A DNA stretch of 64,000 bases from contig NZ_OY782498.1 of the NCBI RefSeq assembly GCF_963677845.1, positions 2,921,518 through 2,985,517 of the forward strand, in the 5' to 3' direction. The first letter of the stretch is position 1. Each line of letters starts with the position of its first letter. Origin of the DNA: an uncultured Pseudodesulfovibrio sp. GTDB lineage: Bacteria; Desulfobacterota; Desulfovibrionia; Desulfovibrionales; Desulfovibrionaceae. The position numbers and the translations under genes were made by a program. The notes beneath the pieces are model-generated. The model saw only the letters and a program-made list of their open reading frames with translations. It made no database searches and was not told the origin of the DNA. Below, piece after piece: positions 34,829 through 43,623 of this stretch.

Positions 34829-34908
34829 GTCCTCTGCACCGTTTCCGGGCGAAAGGACTATGCCATTATGATGGGATTGAGGCAATCCTCAGGGTGCGAT
34901 CGGTCGCA
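34829..34908 (-). promoter_or_regulatory. Structured mRNA leader of the FmdE-molybdopterin gene
   Basis: Three hairpins in a row on the minus strand: TGCGA-ccga-TCGCA (34895-34908), GGATTG-cct-CAATCC (34874-34888), and a longer stem at 34829-34858 capped by GAAA (GTCCT...CCG-GAAA-CGG...AGGAC). They lie 56-135 bases before the start codon. Could be a cofactor-responsive riboswitch or an attenuator; not matched to a known class by eye. Confidence 0.4.
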
Positions 34909-34995
34909 GAGCGGCTTCATCCAATATGATAAAGGACTCTATCTTCGTGCTTATGCTTAGAAAGTCGTTCCTTCTCGTACTTATAAACAACAAAG

Positions 34996-35023
34996 GAAGC
35001 CCGCTTTCAAATAAGCGGGCTTC
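34996..35023 (-). terminator. Terminator after the small lipoprotein gene
   Basis: GAAGCCCGCTT and AAGCGGGCTTC arms around a 6-base loop, with a weak T-rich tail on the minus strand. Confidence 0.7.
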
Positions 35024-35027
35024 TTTC

Positions 35028-35279
35028 TTAACGACGCCTTGCAGGACGGGTTGAGGGCCTATCCGGACGCGAAGGCAATGGTTTTGGCTTCACAGCTGGC
35101 GGCCGCTCAGGTTTATAATTCGGCGGAGGCCTGTGATGATGATACCTGTAGTCATCATCATAATGTCTCCAACTGGTCCCATAGGAATAACTCATGCCAT
35201 ACCCCACCGTGCAGGCTGACAGTGCGACCATAGAAAAGCACAATATCACGGCAATCAAAAGGAATTTGAACGCGTGCAT
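35028..35279 (-). CDS. Small His/Pro/Arg-rich lipoprotein
   Basis: An 83-residue protein. AGGAGG lies six bases before the ATG at 35279. Signal peptide ending in a lipobox (FSMVALSAC). The mature part has Tyr/His-rich (YDDDYRYHHHRPPP) then Pro/Arg/Lys-rich segments (ERPPAVKPKPLPSRPDRP). It is probably a lipid-anchored, disordered surface or peptidoglycan-contacting protein; the His run might bind metal. The start is adjacent to the end of the VOC lipoprotein gene, so co-transcribed. Confidence 0.75.
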   Translation of the reverse strand: MHAFKFLLIAVILCFSMVALSACTVGYGMSYSYGTSWRHYDDDYRYHHHRPPPNYKPERPPAVKPKPLPSRPDRPSTRPARRR

Positions 35280-35280
35280 A

Positions 35281-36147
35281 TCAATCCTCCTCTGGCTCCA
35301 TTTCCTGAATACCGAGGATTGCACCTGTCGGGTCCGAAAAAAGAGCCACCCGTCCAGACTTCACATCCATCTGTGGTGCAATCAAAATACGTCCGCCATT
35401 GGCCTGAATTAACTTCACTGTAGCTTGAATATCGACAACAGCCACATAAGGAACCCATTGAGGATCAACGTTTTCCCACGGGATAGAGACCACACCTGCC
35501 CGAGGCCGGTCATCCGTCAACAAAAGTTTATATTGCACCTTGTCATGCACCGCGACATCTTCAGCCGTATATCCCCCAAGGCGTGTATAAAACGCGACGG
35601 CTTGATCCACGTCATGCGTCCACAGTTCACTCCCCATCCAACCGTTGGCTTGAGGCTTGCTATCTGGCGGATCGCCAACAGGCGAATGAAGCAAGGCTAC
35701 AGGGGCCTTCTGAGGGTCGATAACAACGGCGATGCGTCCTCTGTTCGGCATCTCCTTGGGAAGGGTATATCCGGTCGCTCCCGCGCTTAAGGCAGCGTCA
35801 TACGCATGATCAGTATCTGCTACCGACATGTAAGAAAACCATTGAGAATCACCCGGCGTCGAATCTCGCCCTATCATATTCCCGACAAACTGCCCTTGGT
35901 GCATGATGTTTTTCACTCGCGCATTGCCTTCATTGGCCCTTTCAAAGTCCCAATCAAAGACACGATCATAAAAATTCTGCGCAGTAGTCATGTCCGTGGT
36001 AAACAAATCAAACCACACAAACTTCCCGTTCAGTTGCAACTTTGCGGCATCCATAGTGACTGGCGGGACAATAATCTTGGTTGAACACCCGGCCAATCCG
36101 AGAAACAGAAGCAAAGAAAGTGATGCGCAACGCATAAAATTGTTCAT
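35281..36147 (-). CDS. Two-domain VOC (glyoxalase-like) lipoprotein
   Basis: A 288-residue protein with a lipoprotein signal (LSLLLFLGLAGCS) and two vicinal-oxygen-chelate domains. The first starts at GKFVWFDLFTTDMTTAQNFY and the second at GWMGSELWTHDVDQAVAFY. VOC tandem proteins include glyoxalases and bleomycin-resistance or CFP-30B-type proteins. Here the usual metal ligands are partly replaced, so catalysis is uncertain. Export as a lipoprotein is unusual for this family. It precedes the small lipoprotein gene. Confidence 0.85.
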   Translation of the reverse strand: MNNFMRCASLSLLLFLGLAGCSTKIIVPPVTMDAAKLQLNGKFVWFDLFTTDMTTAQNFYDRVFDWDFERANEGNARVKNIMHQGQFVGNMIGRDSTPGDSQWFSYMSVADTDHAYDAALSAGATGYTLPKEMPNRGRIAVVIDPQKAPVALLHSPVGDPPDSKPQANGWMGSELWTHDVDQAVAFYTRLGGYTAEDVAVHDKVQYKLLLTDDRPRAGVVSIPWENVDPQWVPYVAVVDIQATVKLIQANGGRILIAPQMDVKSGRVALFSDPTGAILGIQEMEPEED

Positions 36148-36243
36148 GCGGCTATCCTATGTGTAAAAGGTTCTTACTTACAGCCTGTTGCGGCGTGTTT
36201 TTGGGTGTAACACACCCATCGGATAAAAGTGAACCCCACAACC

Positions 36244-36279
36244 CCTAAGCGCCATTCCAAATTTGGAATGGCGCTTAGG
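36244..36279. repeat. Perfect 36-bp palindrome
   Basis: CCTAAGCGCCATTCCAAA followed directly by its exact reverse complement, with no loop. It lies 31 bases beyond the stop of the methyltransferase gene. There is no T-run on either strand, so terminator function is uncertain. The core CCAAATTTGG also forms the centre of the dsr terminator at 37403-37432. Confidence 0.8.
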
Positions 36280-36310
36280 AGCTTCATGTAAAATCTTGCT
36301 GGACAAAACA

Positions 36311-37261
36311 TTAATCGCCAGCGCTCCCCTTCCTGTTCAATTCCTCACGCAATTTTTTTGCTTTTTCCATTACCTTTTCAAAACTGCTTGGAACAATAGG
36401 ATGCGCAATGAGCGGGGGGACCATACCAAGAGGATTAGGCGTATTCAGCCGATATGATTCTAGATACCCGCCGCTAGGTGTCGGATCATAATCTTCTGGT
36501 TCGCGTTCCTTTTGCAATGTAACAATCAGCGAAGGTGCTAAAAACAGCGGATATGTTTGCCGAATATCATATGGCAACGCTATGTCGATTGGTGGGACAT
36601 CCAACCCCAACTCCGGCGGCGGCAAACGCAAAACACGAAGATCTTTCCGCGCCTCCAAATGACTCAAGTCCACTTGCTGAGGGATATTTGGGAAGTATTC
36701 GCTTGCCTGAAATCCGGCGACAAAAGCAACATCAATGAAACTCTTCAATGTATACCAACGGATATGGGTATAATCCCACGTACCGCCGGAGACATACGGG
36801 AAGTCACCGGTAAGGATGTTATAAAGACAACTCCAGCTCTGTACATTTGGAATTTCAAGAACGACTTTGCCGCCAACGGCTAGGTATTTATTAAATTTCT
36901 TAAGTACATACCATGGGTCATAGGTGTGTTCCAGCGACATGGGCGCCAAAATGAAATTGAAATATTGTTCAAATTCAGATTCAAGCCAGGAATCTTTGTC
37001 ATTCAGATCAATCAACCAGGTTTTCTCAAGCAATCCATCGGCATTCTTAATCCAATTGGGATTGACTTCAATACCATACATCTCACGACAAGCATTGTCT
37101 CGTTCAAGGCCAAGCAACAACGAAGCATCCCCGAATCCATATTCCAGTATTCGTGATGAACCTTCCGGAATCTGTATAGCTATCGGGTGACGATAACTTC
37201 CTGCTTTCAACCGTGTTTCGATAATACGATTTTTCCGTTCTTCAATGCTCATATTCTGCAT
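36311..37261 (-). CDS. Class I SAM-dependent methyltransferase
   Basis: A 316-residue methyltransferase. The SAM-binding motif I is RILEYGFGDASLLLGLER, followed by an acidic residue (YGIEVNPNW) and motif IV-like FNFILAPMSLEHTYDPWYV. The post-motif (LAVGGKVVLEIPNVQSW) is typical of methyltransferase type 12/23 proteins. The C-terminal ~120 residues are specific and end with a charged helix. These enzymes often modify polysaccharides or lipids; the target is unknown. It is framed by two palindromes sharing a core. Confidence 0.8.
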   Translation of the reverse strand: MQNMSIEERKNRIIETRLKAGSYRHPIAIQIPEGSSRILEYGFGDASLLLGLERDNACREMYGIEVNPNWIKNADGLLEKTWLIDLNDKDSWLESEFEQYFNFILAPMSLEHTYDPWYVLKKFNKYLAVGGKVVLEIPNVQSWSCLYNILTGDFPYVSGGTWDYTHIRWYTLKSFIDVAFVAGFQASEYFPNIPQQVDLSHLEARKDLRVLRLPPPELGLDVPPIDIALPYDIRQTYPLFLAPSLIVTLQKEREPEDYDPTPSGGYLESYRLNTPNPLGMVPPLIAHPIVPSSFEKVMEKAKKLREELNRKGSAGD

Positions 37262-37395
37262 AGTTTGCTCATTTCATAGATTGATTAAACCGTTTTCAGT
37301 CGCATTCTTCCTTAAGCCAAACACCCGTCTTGTTGTACGACAACCGATCACGCCGTTCGAACGTATTCAAAAAAACGACACGCCGTGCACTAGCT

Positions 37396-37432
37396 GCAAA
37401 AAAAGGGCCGCTCCAAATTTGGAGCGACCCTT
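37396..37432 (-). terminator. Rho-independent terminator of the dsrMKJOP operon
   Basis: On the minus strand AAGGGTCGCTCCAAA and TTTGGAGCGGCCCTT arms (one mismatch), followed by TTTTT. Located 60-100 bases beyond the dsrP stop. Confidence 0.85.
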
Positions 37433-37494
37433 GTTCGAGCCTTTGAACCTAACGAGGTGACGTTACGTGGCTAGGCTTTCTAGCAGTTACCAAT

Positions 37495-38742
37495 TTACGC
37501 CTCGGCAGGGGTTTCTTCTACTTCTGCCTCAGCAGGGGCGCAATCACATGCGTCCTCTGTAGAGCAACCGCAAGGCAGGGCCTGGGAATGACCCATTTCT
37601 TCTTTCACTTCCGTGGCGACCTTAAAGAGAATGGTCACGATGAGTGCACCAATGGCATAAATCATCATGGAAACCAGAAGCTCTTTACCAGTAGGCCAGT
37701 ACGGAGTGATGGTGCCAAACGGAGTTGGGTTGAAACCACCGATCAGCAAGCCAAGTCCCTTGTCAAGCCAGGTAGCGATCACGAGGATGACGAGAGTCCA
37801 AGGCAGAAGCTTCATGTTATTACGGAACTTCGGCGTCACCAACAGGGTGATGGAGATGGCTGCAAAGCCAATGAAGGTCCACATGAGGCCGACCAGTTCA
37901 TGATGACCGTGGGCACCTGCAAACAGGTAAACCAACGGATGCATGTGGCCGGGCATATTGGAATAGAAGGCGGTGAAGACTTCAAGGGCAAAGAAGAACA
38001 TGTTCACGCACATGGCGTAGGCAATGATCTTGACCAAAGTCTTCAAAGCGTTCTTGGGCATCTTGAAGGTGGTTACCCTCTCGGTGACCAGCATTACGAG
38101 CGTCAGGATCGCAGGACCGGCACAGAACGCGGATGCAAGGAAGCGGGCAGCCAGAATGGCGGTAAGCCAGTAGTGGCGACCAGGCAGGCCCTGATACAGG
38201 AACGCAGTCACGGTATGGATCGAGAAAGCCCAGATGATGGATATGTAGATGAACGGCTTGAGCCACTTCGGGTGCGACAGATTCGCACGGTCGGCAGTCA
38301 GGCAAGTCCAGCCCACGAACAGGTTCAGGAACAGATAGCCATTAATGACCATCGCATCCCAGAACAGTACAGAGTTCGGAGAGGGGTGAAGGAACATGTT
38401 CATCATGCGGCTCGGCTGACCGATGTCGACAACGACGAACAGAAGGCACATTATACAGGCCGCGATCGCCATGAACTCACCGAAGATGACCATGTGCTTA
38501 TTGGCCTTGTAGCCATGAAAGTAGTTTGGCAGCACGATCATAACACCGGAAGCGGCCAAACCAACGAGATAGGTGAGCTGGGAGATGTAAAATCCCCAGG
38601 ACACATCACGACTCATGCCAGTGGTTTTCAAACCGACCATCAGCTGATTGAGATATGCCAAGGCACCGATTCCAATCAGCACCAGGAGGAACGCAACCCA
38701 GGCATAGTATCTTTTGGAGCCTTTGAGAGCTAATTCAAGCAT
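37495..38742 (-). CDS. dsrP: DsrP, NrfD-type membrane subunit of the Dsr complex
   Basis: A 415-residue integral membrane protein of the NrfD/PsrC family with about ten helices; it exchanges electrons with the menaquinone pool. The N-terminus ALKGSKRYYAWVAFLLVLIG and the segment GLPGRHYWLTAILAARFLAS are family-like. The last gene of dsrMKJOP, ten bases after dsrO. Unusually, the cytoplasmic C-terminus carries four closely spaced Cys (PCGCSTEDACDCAP) in an acidic Ala/Glu-rich tail, which is not part of the NrfD fold. Confidence 0.96.
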   Translation of the reverse strand: MLELALKGSKRYYAWVAFLLVLIGIGALAYLNQLMVGLKTTGMSRDVSWGFYISQLTYLVGLAASGVMIVLPNYFHGYKANKHMVIFGEFMAIAACIMCLLFVVVDIGQPSRMMNMFLHPSPNSVLFWDAMVINGYLFLNLFVGWTCLTADRANLSHPKWLKPFIYISIIWAFSIHTVTAFLYQGLPGRHYWLTAILAARFLASAFCAGPAILTLVMLVTERVTTFKMPKNALKTLVKIIAYAMCVNMFFFALEVFTAFYSNMPGHMHPLVYLFAGAHGHHELVGLMWTFIGFAAISITLLVTPKFRNNMKLLPWTLVILVIATWLDKGLGLLIGGFNPTPFGTITPYWPTGKELLVSMMIYAIGALIVTILFKVATEVKEEMGHSQALPCGCSTEDACDCAPAEAEVEETPAEA

Positions 38743-38751
38743 GTAGTCCCC

Positions 38752-39522
38752 CTATATGATGTAGTAAACACTGGGCTCGGTGCCGACAGTGGGTTTACGA
38801 CGGATGGTGAACCGCTCGCGAAGGACCTTGCGAACATCGGAATCGGGATCATTGAGATCACCGAAAATGATGGCGCCCTCGGAGGCTTCCACGCAGGCGG
38901 GCTGCTTGCCCACGGCCAGACGTTCGACGCAGAAGTTGCACTTCTCGACGACGCCGCGCATGCGGGTGGGGAACTCAGGGTTCAACTTTGCCAAATCGAG
39001 GTTTTCACGGGGTTCGCCCCAGTTGAATGAACGGGAGCCAAAGGGGCATGCTGCCATACAATACCGACAGCCGATGCAGCGGTGGTAATCCATGGCGACA
39101 ATGCCGTCAGGGCGCCTGAAGGTTGCCTTGGTCGGGCAGACACGCACACAAGATGGCTCTTCACAGTGGTTGCACAGCAACGGAAACGCGCGGTGGTGAA
39201 TTTCTTCAGCCAGATGCGGATTTTCCTGTTCCGGGAAAGTGTGGGCATATGTATCAGACCACAGCCATTTCACTTCCTGTTTGTTCGCAATGCTTGGAAC
39301 GTTGTGAATAGAGTGACAGATTTCCGCCAGCTTGGCGATATCTTCCTCAGTGTGCAACTTGGTGGTGTCGATGACCATGCCCCAATGTTTGGCATGGACG
39401 GCATCGGCATTGACCTTGACCGGAGAATGTCCACCGCCGGAGGCCATGGCCTTGGGAGCCACTGCCAGCCCAGCCGCGGCAATACCGGCAAGCTTGATGA
39501 ATGTTCTTCTGTTTTTATTCAT
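38752..39522 (-). CDS. dsrO: DsrO, periplasmic ferredoxin-like Fe-S subunit
   Basis: A 256-residue protein with a twin-arginine signal (NKNRRTFIKLAGIAAAG), so it folds before export. Cys clusters for [4Fe-4S] centres are CNHCEEPSCVRVCP, CIGCRYCMAACPFGS and CNFCVERLAVGKQPAC, plus the usual second-domain arrangement. It passes electrons between DsrJ and DsrP. Start at 39522 overlaps the dsrJ stop (TAATG). Confidence 0.96.
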   Translation of the reverse strand: MNKNRRTFIKLAGIAAAGLAVAPKAMASGGGHSPVKVNADAVHAKHWGMVIDTTKLHTEEDIAKLAEICHSIHNVPSIANKQEVKWLWSDTYAHTFPEQENPHLAEEIHHRAFPLLCNHCEEPSCVRVCPTKATFRRPDGIVAMDYHRCIGCRYCMAACPFGSRSFNWGEPRENLDLAKLNPEFPTRMRGVVEKCNFCVERLAVGKQPACVEASEGAIIFGDLNDPDSDVRKVLRERFTIRRKPTVGTEPSVYYII

Positions 39523-39911
39523 TATTTCAAACCCTCCGGCTGAATGTGACAATCCCAGCAGTAGGGAGAGACACCAGCATCAGTATGACACTTGTCGCAG
39601 AATTCGGCCTTGTTCGTATGGCACTTCATGCAAGTGTTCTGCAGAGAGATAGTAAACTCTTTGCCCTTGTGGTTCGTATAGATCCGCTTGCCGTCACGCA
39701 GGGCCCAGTCGCGCCAGTCATTAAGAAGCTGCATGTGCTTTTCGCGCATGAACTCCTTGGACTCGATGCATTCCTTTTCGCCTGCGGGGAGTTTGAGCTC
39801 AGGCTGCTTGTACTCCTTGGTCACGACTTTGCCGATCGCAAACGGAGCGCAAAGCAAACCAAAGAAGATGAGCAGGCCGACGATGATGGGGAAACCATTC
39901 TGCATTTTCAT
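39522..39911 (-). CDS. dsrJ: DsrJ, triheme cytochrome c
   Basis: A 129-residue periplasmic cytochrome c anchored by an uncleaved N-terminal helix (FPIIVGLLIFFGLLCAPFAI). Three c-type haem sites are present near the C-terminus: CMKCH, CDKCH and CWDCH. An extra Cys (GEKECIESKEF) may be the unusual axial Cys ligand known from DsrJ studies. The start abuts the dsrK stop. Confidence 0.96.
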   Translation of the reverse strand: MKMQNGFPIIVGLLIFFGLLCAPFAIGKVVTKEYKQPELKLPAGEKECIESKEFMREKHMQLLNDWRDWALRDGKRIYTNHKGKEFTISLQNTCMKCHTNKAEFCDKCHTDAGVSPYCWDCHIQPEGLK

Positions 39912-41582
39912 TTATGCATCCTCCATGTTCGGGGGAGTCCAATCGTCTTCTTCGTCCTCAAATCCGGGCAGGTACTCCTGACGGAGATCCATCTTGCGTT
40001 CGGACTCGCCTTCCATGACCAATGCGTTGGCGACCAGTTCGTGAACACCGGCGATAGTCACACCGGGTGCCCAGTAGTCAGCCAGCGGGATCAGGGTAGC
40101 ACGGTCAATAGCACAGATGCAGGCCATGGTGTTGACGCCATGTTTTTCCTGCACATATCTGAGAGCGTTACCGCGAGGCAGGCCACCGCGCAGGCGGATT
40201 TCCATGATCTCATCGGTGTTCAGACCGGAACCGCCAGCGCAGCAGAAAGTCTGCTCACGAGTGGTGCCGACCGGCATCTCGAAGTAGTTATTGACCACGT
40301 GTTTGATAACGTAGCGAGGTTCTTCCAAAAGGCCCATTCCCCGTGCGGGGTTGCAGGAATCATGGAAGGTAACACGCAGGTGATCGTTACGGCTGGGATC
40401 AAGTTTCAGCTTGTTGTGCTTCATCAAGTCAGCCGTGAATTCTGTAATGTGCAGCATTTTGGTGGCAGCAGAAGTCTCAAACACCGTGCCGGTGATCGGT
40501 GACTTCGGAGTGGTCATGCCAGCATGCTGGGTGTCACCGGTCATGGTATCCATGTACTGGTGAACAACACGCCACATATGGCCACATTCGCCGCCAAGAA
40601 TCCACTTACAACCGAGGCGTTCAGCTTCGGCGTACATCTTGGCGTTAAGTTTCTTCATGGATTCGTTATTGGTAAACGAACCGAAGTTACCGCCCTCGGA
40701 TGCATAGGTGGACATGGTGTAATCGAGACCGATTTCATCAAACAGCATCAGATAACCCATGAAGGTATAGATACCGGGGTCAGCGAACACGTCGCCGGAC
40801 GGGGTGATGAACAGAATCTCGTGGCCCTTTTCGTTCAGCGGGGCCTTGACGCGCTTACCGGTAACCTCTTCGATATCGTCAACCATGAAGTCCACGATGT
40901 CTTTGAAAGCATGAGGCTGAATACCAAGGTGGTTACCTGTGATATTACAGTTGGAAACCGGCTCCATGATCCAGTTGATGTTCAAACCAACCAAATGCAT
41001 CAATTCGCGGGCCATCATAGTCATTTCCGCAGTATCAATGCCGTAAGGGCAGTAAAGGGAACAACGACGACACTGGGTGCACTGATAAAAGTAGATGAAC
41101 CATTCTTTCAGGACATCTTCTTCCATAACGCGAGATCCGGTGAGCTTGCTCAGGATCTTACCTGCCACGGTGAATTCACCACGGTAAACGGAGCGCATCA
41201 GCTCGGCACGAAGAACAGGCATGTTCTTGGGATCACCGGAACCGATAAAGAAGTGACATTTGTCAGCACAGGCACCGCAACGCACACAGATGTCCATGAA
41301 CACCTGAAGGGTACGGAACTTTTTCAGCCTTTCGCGGAAACCCTTGACCACAATTTCCTTCCAGTTGGGAGGCAATTTCCAGTCAGCTTCACCCGGATTC
41401 CATTCGCGGGCCGGACCCCAGAGACCGGGAAGCTTGGATTCCATATATTCCATCTTCTCGGGCTTGGCGGGGTAACACCAGTGACCCGGTGAAAAATCCA
41501 CCGGGGTTTCCATCCAGCCAGTAGCCGGAGGATTGTAATCTATGCTCTTGAAGAGCTCATCTGCTTTTGGGATGTCGGACAT
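39912..41582 (-). CDS. dsrK: DsrK, HdrD-like Fe-S catalytic subunit
   Basis: A 556-residue cytoplasmic subunit related to heterodisulfide reductase HdrD; it probably acts on the DsrC trisulfide. Two [4Fe-4S] motifs are visible (CVRCGACADKCHFF and CTQCRRCSLYCPYG), plus the CCG-domain Cys (HDSCNPARGMG and FCCAGGSGLN) that bind the special catalytic cluster. The ATG at 41582 has GGAG upstream and gives the normal length; longer in-frame sequence overlaps dsrM and is not coding in this frame. Confidence 0.97.
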   Translation of the reverse strand: MSDIPKADELFKSIDYNPPATGWMETPVDFSPGHWCYPAKPEKMEYMESKLPGLWGPAREWNPGEADWKLPPNWKEIVVKGFRERLKKFRTLQVFMDICVRCGACADKCHFFIGSGDPKNMPVLRAELMRSVYRGEFTVAGKILSKLTGSRVMEEDVLKEWFIYFYQCTQCRRCSLYCPYGIDTAEMTMMARELMHLVGLNINWIMEPVSNCNITGNHLGIQPHAFKDIVDFMVDDIEEVTGKRVKAPLNEKGHEILFITPSGDVFADPGIYTFMGYLMLFDEIGLDYTMSTYASEGGNFGSFTNNESMKKLNAKMYAEAERLGCKWILGGECGHMWRVVHQYMDTMTGDTQHAGMTTPKSPITGTVFETSAATKMLHITEFTADLMKHNKLKLDPSRNDHLRVTFHDSCNPARGMGLLEEPRYVIKHVVNNYFEMPVGTTREQTFCCAGGSGLNTDEIMEIRLRGGLPRGNALRYVQEKHGVNTMACICAIDRATLIPLADYWAPGVTIAGVHELVANALVMEGESERKMDLRQEYLPGFEDEEDDWTPPNMEDA

Positions 41583-41634
41583 ATCTTTTATCTCCTCAGA
41601 TAAAGAAGTATCACCTAACTGTGAACCCGGGGGC

Positions 41635-42675
41635 CTAAGCCTCTTCCTCGGGGGCCTTGCCATTCTCGGGATTATCGAGAGGCAGACCAGCCTCGGCCAT
41701 GGGGACACCGAATTGCTTCTCGTAGTCCGCGTAGGCATGGGCCTTGATGTTAGGATCATTCCAGGGGTTCACATGATGCTTGGCACGCGTATCGTTCGGC
41801 AGGTTCCGTGTCGGAGACAGGAAAACACCGGGAAAGTGCATAAGCTTGCTGAACGGAAAGTACGCCATGAGGCAACTGACCAGGAAGACGTGAATGAAGA
41901 AGGAAACACCGATGGCATCGGGAACAACGTAATTAAACGTCATCAGCCCCATGGTCAGTTCCTTGATCGCGATAACGTCGACCTTGGCGTAGTACCGCAT
42001 GTAGATGCCCGACAGGGCGACAGCCAGGATCAGGAACAACGGAAAGAAATCCGATGCATACGAAATGTAGTTGATCCGAGCGTTAATCAATCTGCGACCC
42101 AAGAGCAGAAGCACACCAGCCAGCAGACCGAGGTCGGTCAGGTACATGGTCGGAGCACCGATCTGCAAAAGACCGTCCACGAAATCAAGACCATTCACGA
42201 AGAACGGAACCGGCTCGAGGAACAGGCGAAGGTGTCGCAGGGCTACAATGAAAAAGGAATAGTGGAAAGTGATGGCAAAGAGCCACAGCCACTTACTGGA
42301 TTTGTAAGCAACAATGGGATGATCCTTTCCTTGGTGCAGGGACACGGCAGTGTTCCTGAACAGAGACCGGAACGCGAAGACTTCAAGCACCATACGGAAG
42401 AAAGTCTGAGCGCCGGTCTGGGGACAGTCCAGCTTGTTCTGCGGGAACAGCTTGGGGTCAAACGACTTGAACTGACCACCGGTTGTGGGGATGCGAAACG
42501 GCACGGCCGAACGACCCCAGATTATGACTTTATAAATAAAGCCGACGACAAAGATGATGAAAGCCGTTGTCGGGATGCAGACACCGAAGAAAGTCCTCAG
42601 ATGTGCCGCATCAACCCCGAACAGCGGGATCAACACCAGGAGAAAGACGAACAGAAGTGAGTAAAGAGCATTCAT
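41635..42675 (-). CDS. dsrM: DsrM, cytochrome b-type membrane subunit
   Basis: A 346-residue membrane protein related to NarI/HdrE, with about six helices and His residues that bind haem b (for example WLFAITFHYSFFIVALRHLR and MRYYAKVD). It connects the quinone pool to DsrK. It is the first gene of the dsrMKJOP operon. The ~200 bases upstream (42676-42871) contain no evident gene. Confidence 0.96.
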   Translation of the reverse strand: MNALYSLLFVFLLVLIPLFGVDAAHLRTFFGVCIPTTAFIIFVVGFIYKVIIWGRSAVPFRIPTTGGQFKSFDPKLFPQNKLDCPQTGAQTFFRMVLEVFAFRSLFRNTAVSLHQGKDHPIVAYKSSKWLWLFAITFHYSFFIVALRHLRLFLEPVPFFVNGLDFVDGLLQIGAPTMYLTDLGLLAGVLLLLGRRLINARINYISYASDFFPLFLILAVALSGIYMRYYAKVDVIAIKELTMGLMTFNYVVPDAIGVSFFIHVFLVSCLMAYFPFSKLMHFPGVFLSPTRNLPNDTRAKHHVNPWNDPNIKAHAYADYEKQFGVPMAEAGLPLDNPENGKAPEEEA

Positions 42676-42871
42676 CTACCGTCACCTCGCTTGAAGGTTG
42701 GACCTACCGGCTTTACCGGAGGCCTGCCACTTTCGGTACACGCTCTCAAGGAATCGTCGATGCCTGAACGGCGACGCATGCGAAAAACAAATCCACGGAA
42801 GACCGCAAATCCACCCCCTTGCACACCTCGTCCCGGTCCTCACACCGCGACAAAACCCCTCGAACGGATCC

Positions 42872-43399
42872 TTAATCGACCGATGTTTCGGTCGTAACGT
42901 CCACAATCATTCCGGCCTTTCTGAGCAAGCTGCTCTGAGCGCGTTTCACCTCGTCAACGCGGAACCGGAATACCTCTTCGCGACTTTTTGTATAGATGTC
43001 AAAGGACATCATGACCAAATTGTCTATTTTAGCCTCAAACCTCAACAGGTTATCAAGCGTCCCGTCTTTTTTCATTTCCTTGAAGAACTCGTCGCGAAGA
43101 AGTTTCTTCAGTAAAAAAACGAAACTGAGAGCCTGCGAGGGGGTAAAATCCTGTACAGCCCGAATACGTATGAGCTTATCCAGACTTTTGGCAATCACCT
43201 CGGCATCTTGCCAGTCAATCAGTTGATCGAACAGTTCCCCGGTTGCCTCGATGATGGCAGCCCCCACGGGGTTTTGAAATCGATCTTTTTGTTTTGTCCA
43301 AACTTTCTGTGTTTCGGTCGGATATGTCTTAAGGACCAGTTCCGCCCACTTTGTCGCCAATTCGGCCTTTCGTTCGGCCAGTACGGATTCGAATGTCAT
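42872..43399 (-). CDS. RsbRD N-terminal-domain protein
   Basis: A 175-residue helical protein matching the RsbRD N-terminal domain (TFESVLAERKAELATKWAEL, DFTPSQALSFVFLLKKLLRD). Globin-like sensory modules of this type precede kinase or STAS domains in stress regulators; here it stands alone. The ATG at 43399 is preferred (the ATG at 43420 lacks an SD). The same strand as dsrM, about 200 bases upstream, suggests a regulatory or assembly role for the Dsr complex, by context only. Confidence 0.8.
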   Translation of the reverse strand: MTFESVLAERKAELATKWAELVLKTYPTETQKVWTKQKDRFQNPVGAAIIEATGELFDQLIDWQDAEVIAKSLDKLIRIRAVQDFTPSQALSFVFLLKKLLRDEFFKEMKKDGTLDNLLRFEAKIDNLVMMSFDIYTKSREEVFRFRVDEVKRAQSSLLRKAGMIVDVTTETSVD

Positions 43400-43623
43400 T
43401 ATATACTCGCAATAACTCATAAAACATCAATTCTTGACTGCCCGATCAAAGCGGGGAAGTCTCAGTTTCACAAGCGTGCATTGAAAAATTGTGAAAAACA
43501 TCACGTAAAACTCAGAAACATATTCCAAACCCCTTGGAAAACGTCAAGGCTTTTCCAAGGAAAAACTGCCTAATGAGAAGGGGTATCAGGACGTAATAAC
43601 GCCTGAATTCACACGAAAGAATC

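Noticed and set aside
43533..43561. CCTTGGAAAA / TTTTCCAAGG hairpin between the RsbRD gene and the cyclase gene
   Set aside because: No U-run on the strand of either gene; recorded only as a possible weak terminator.
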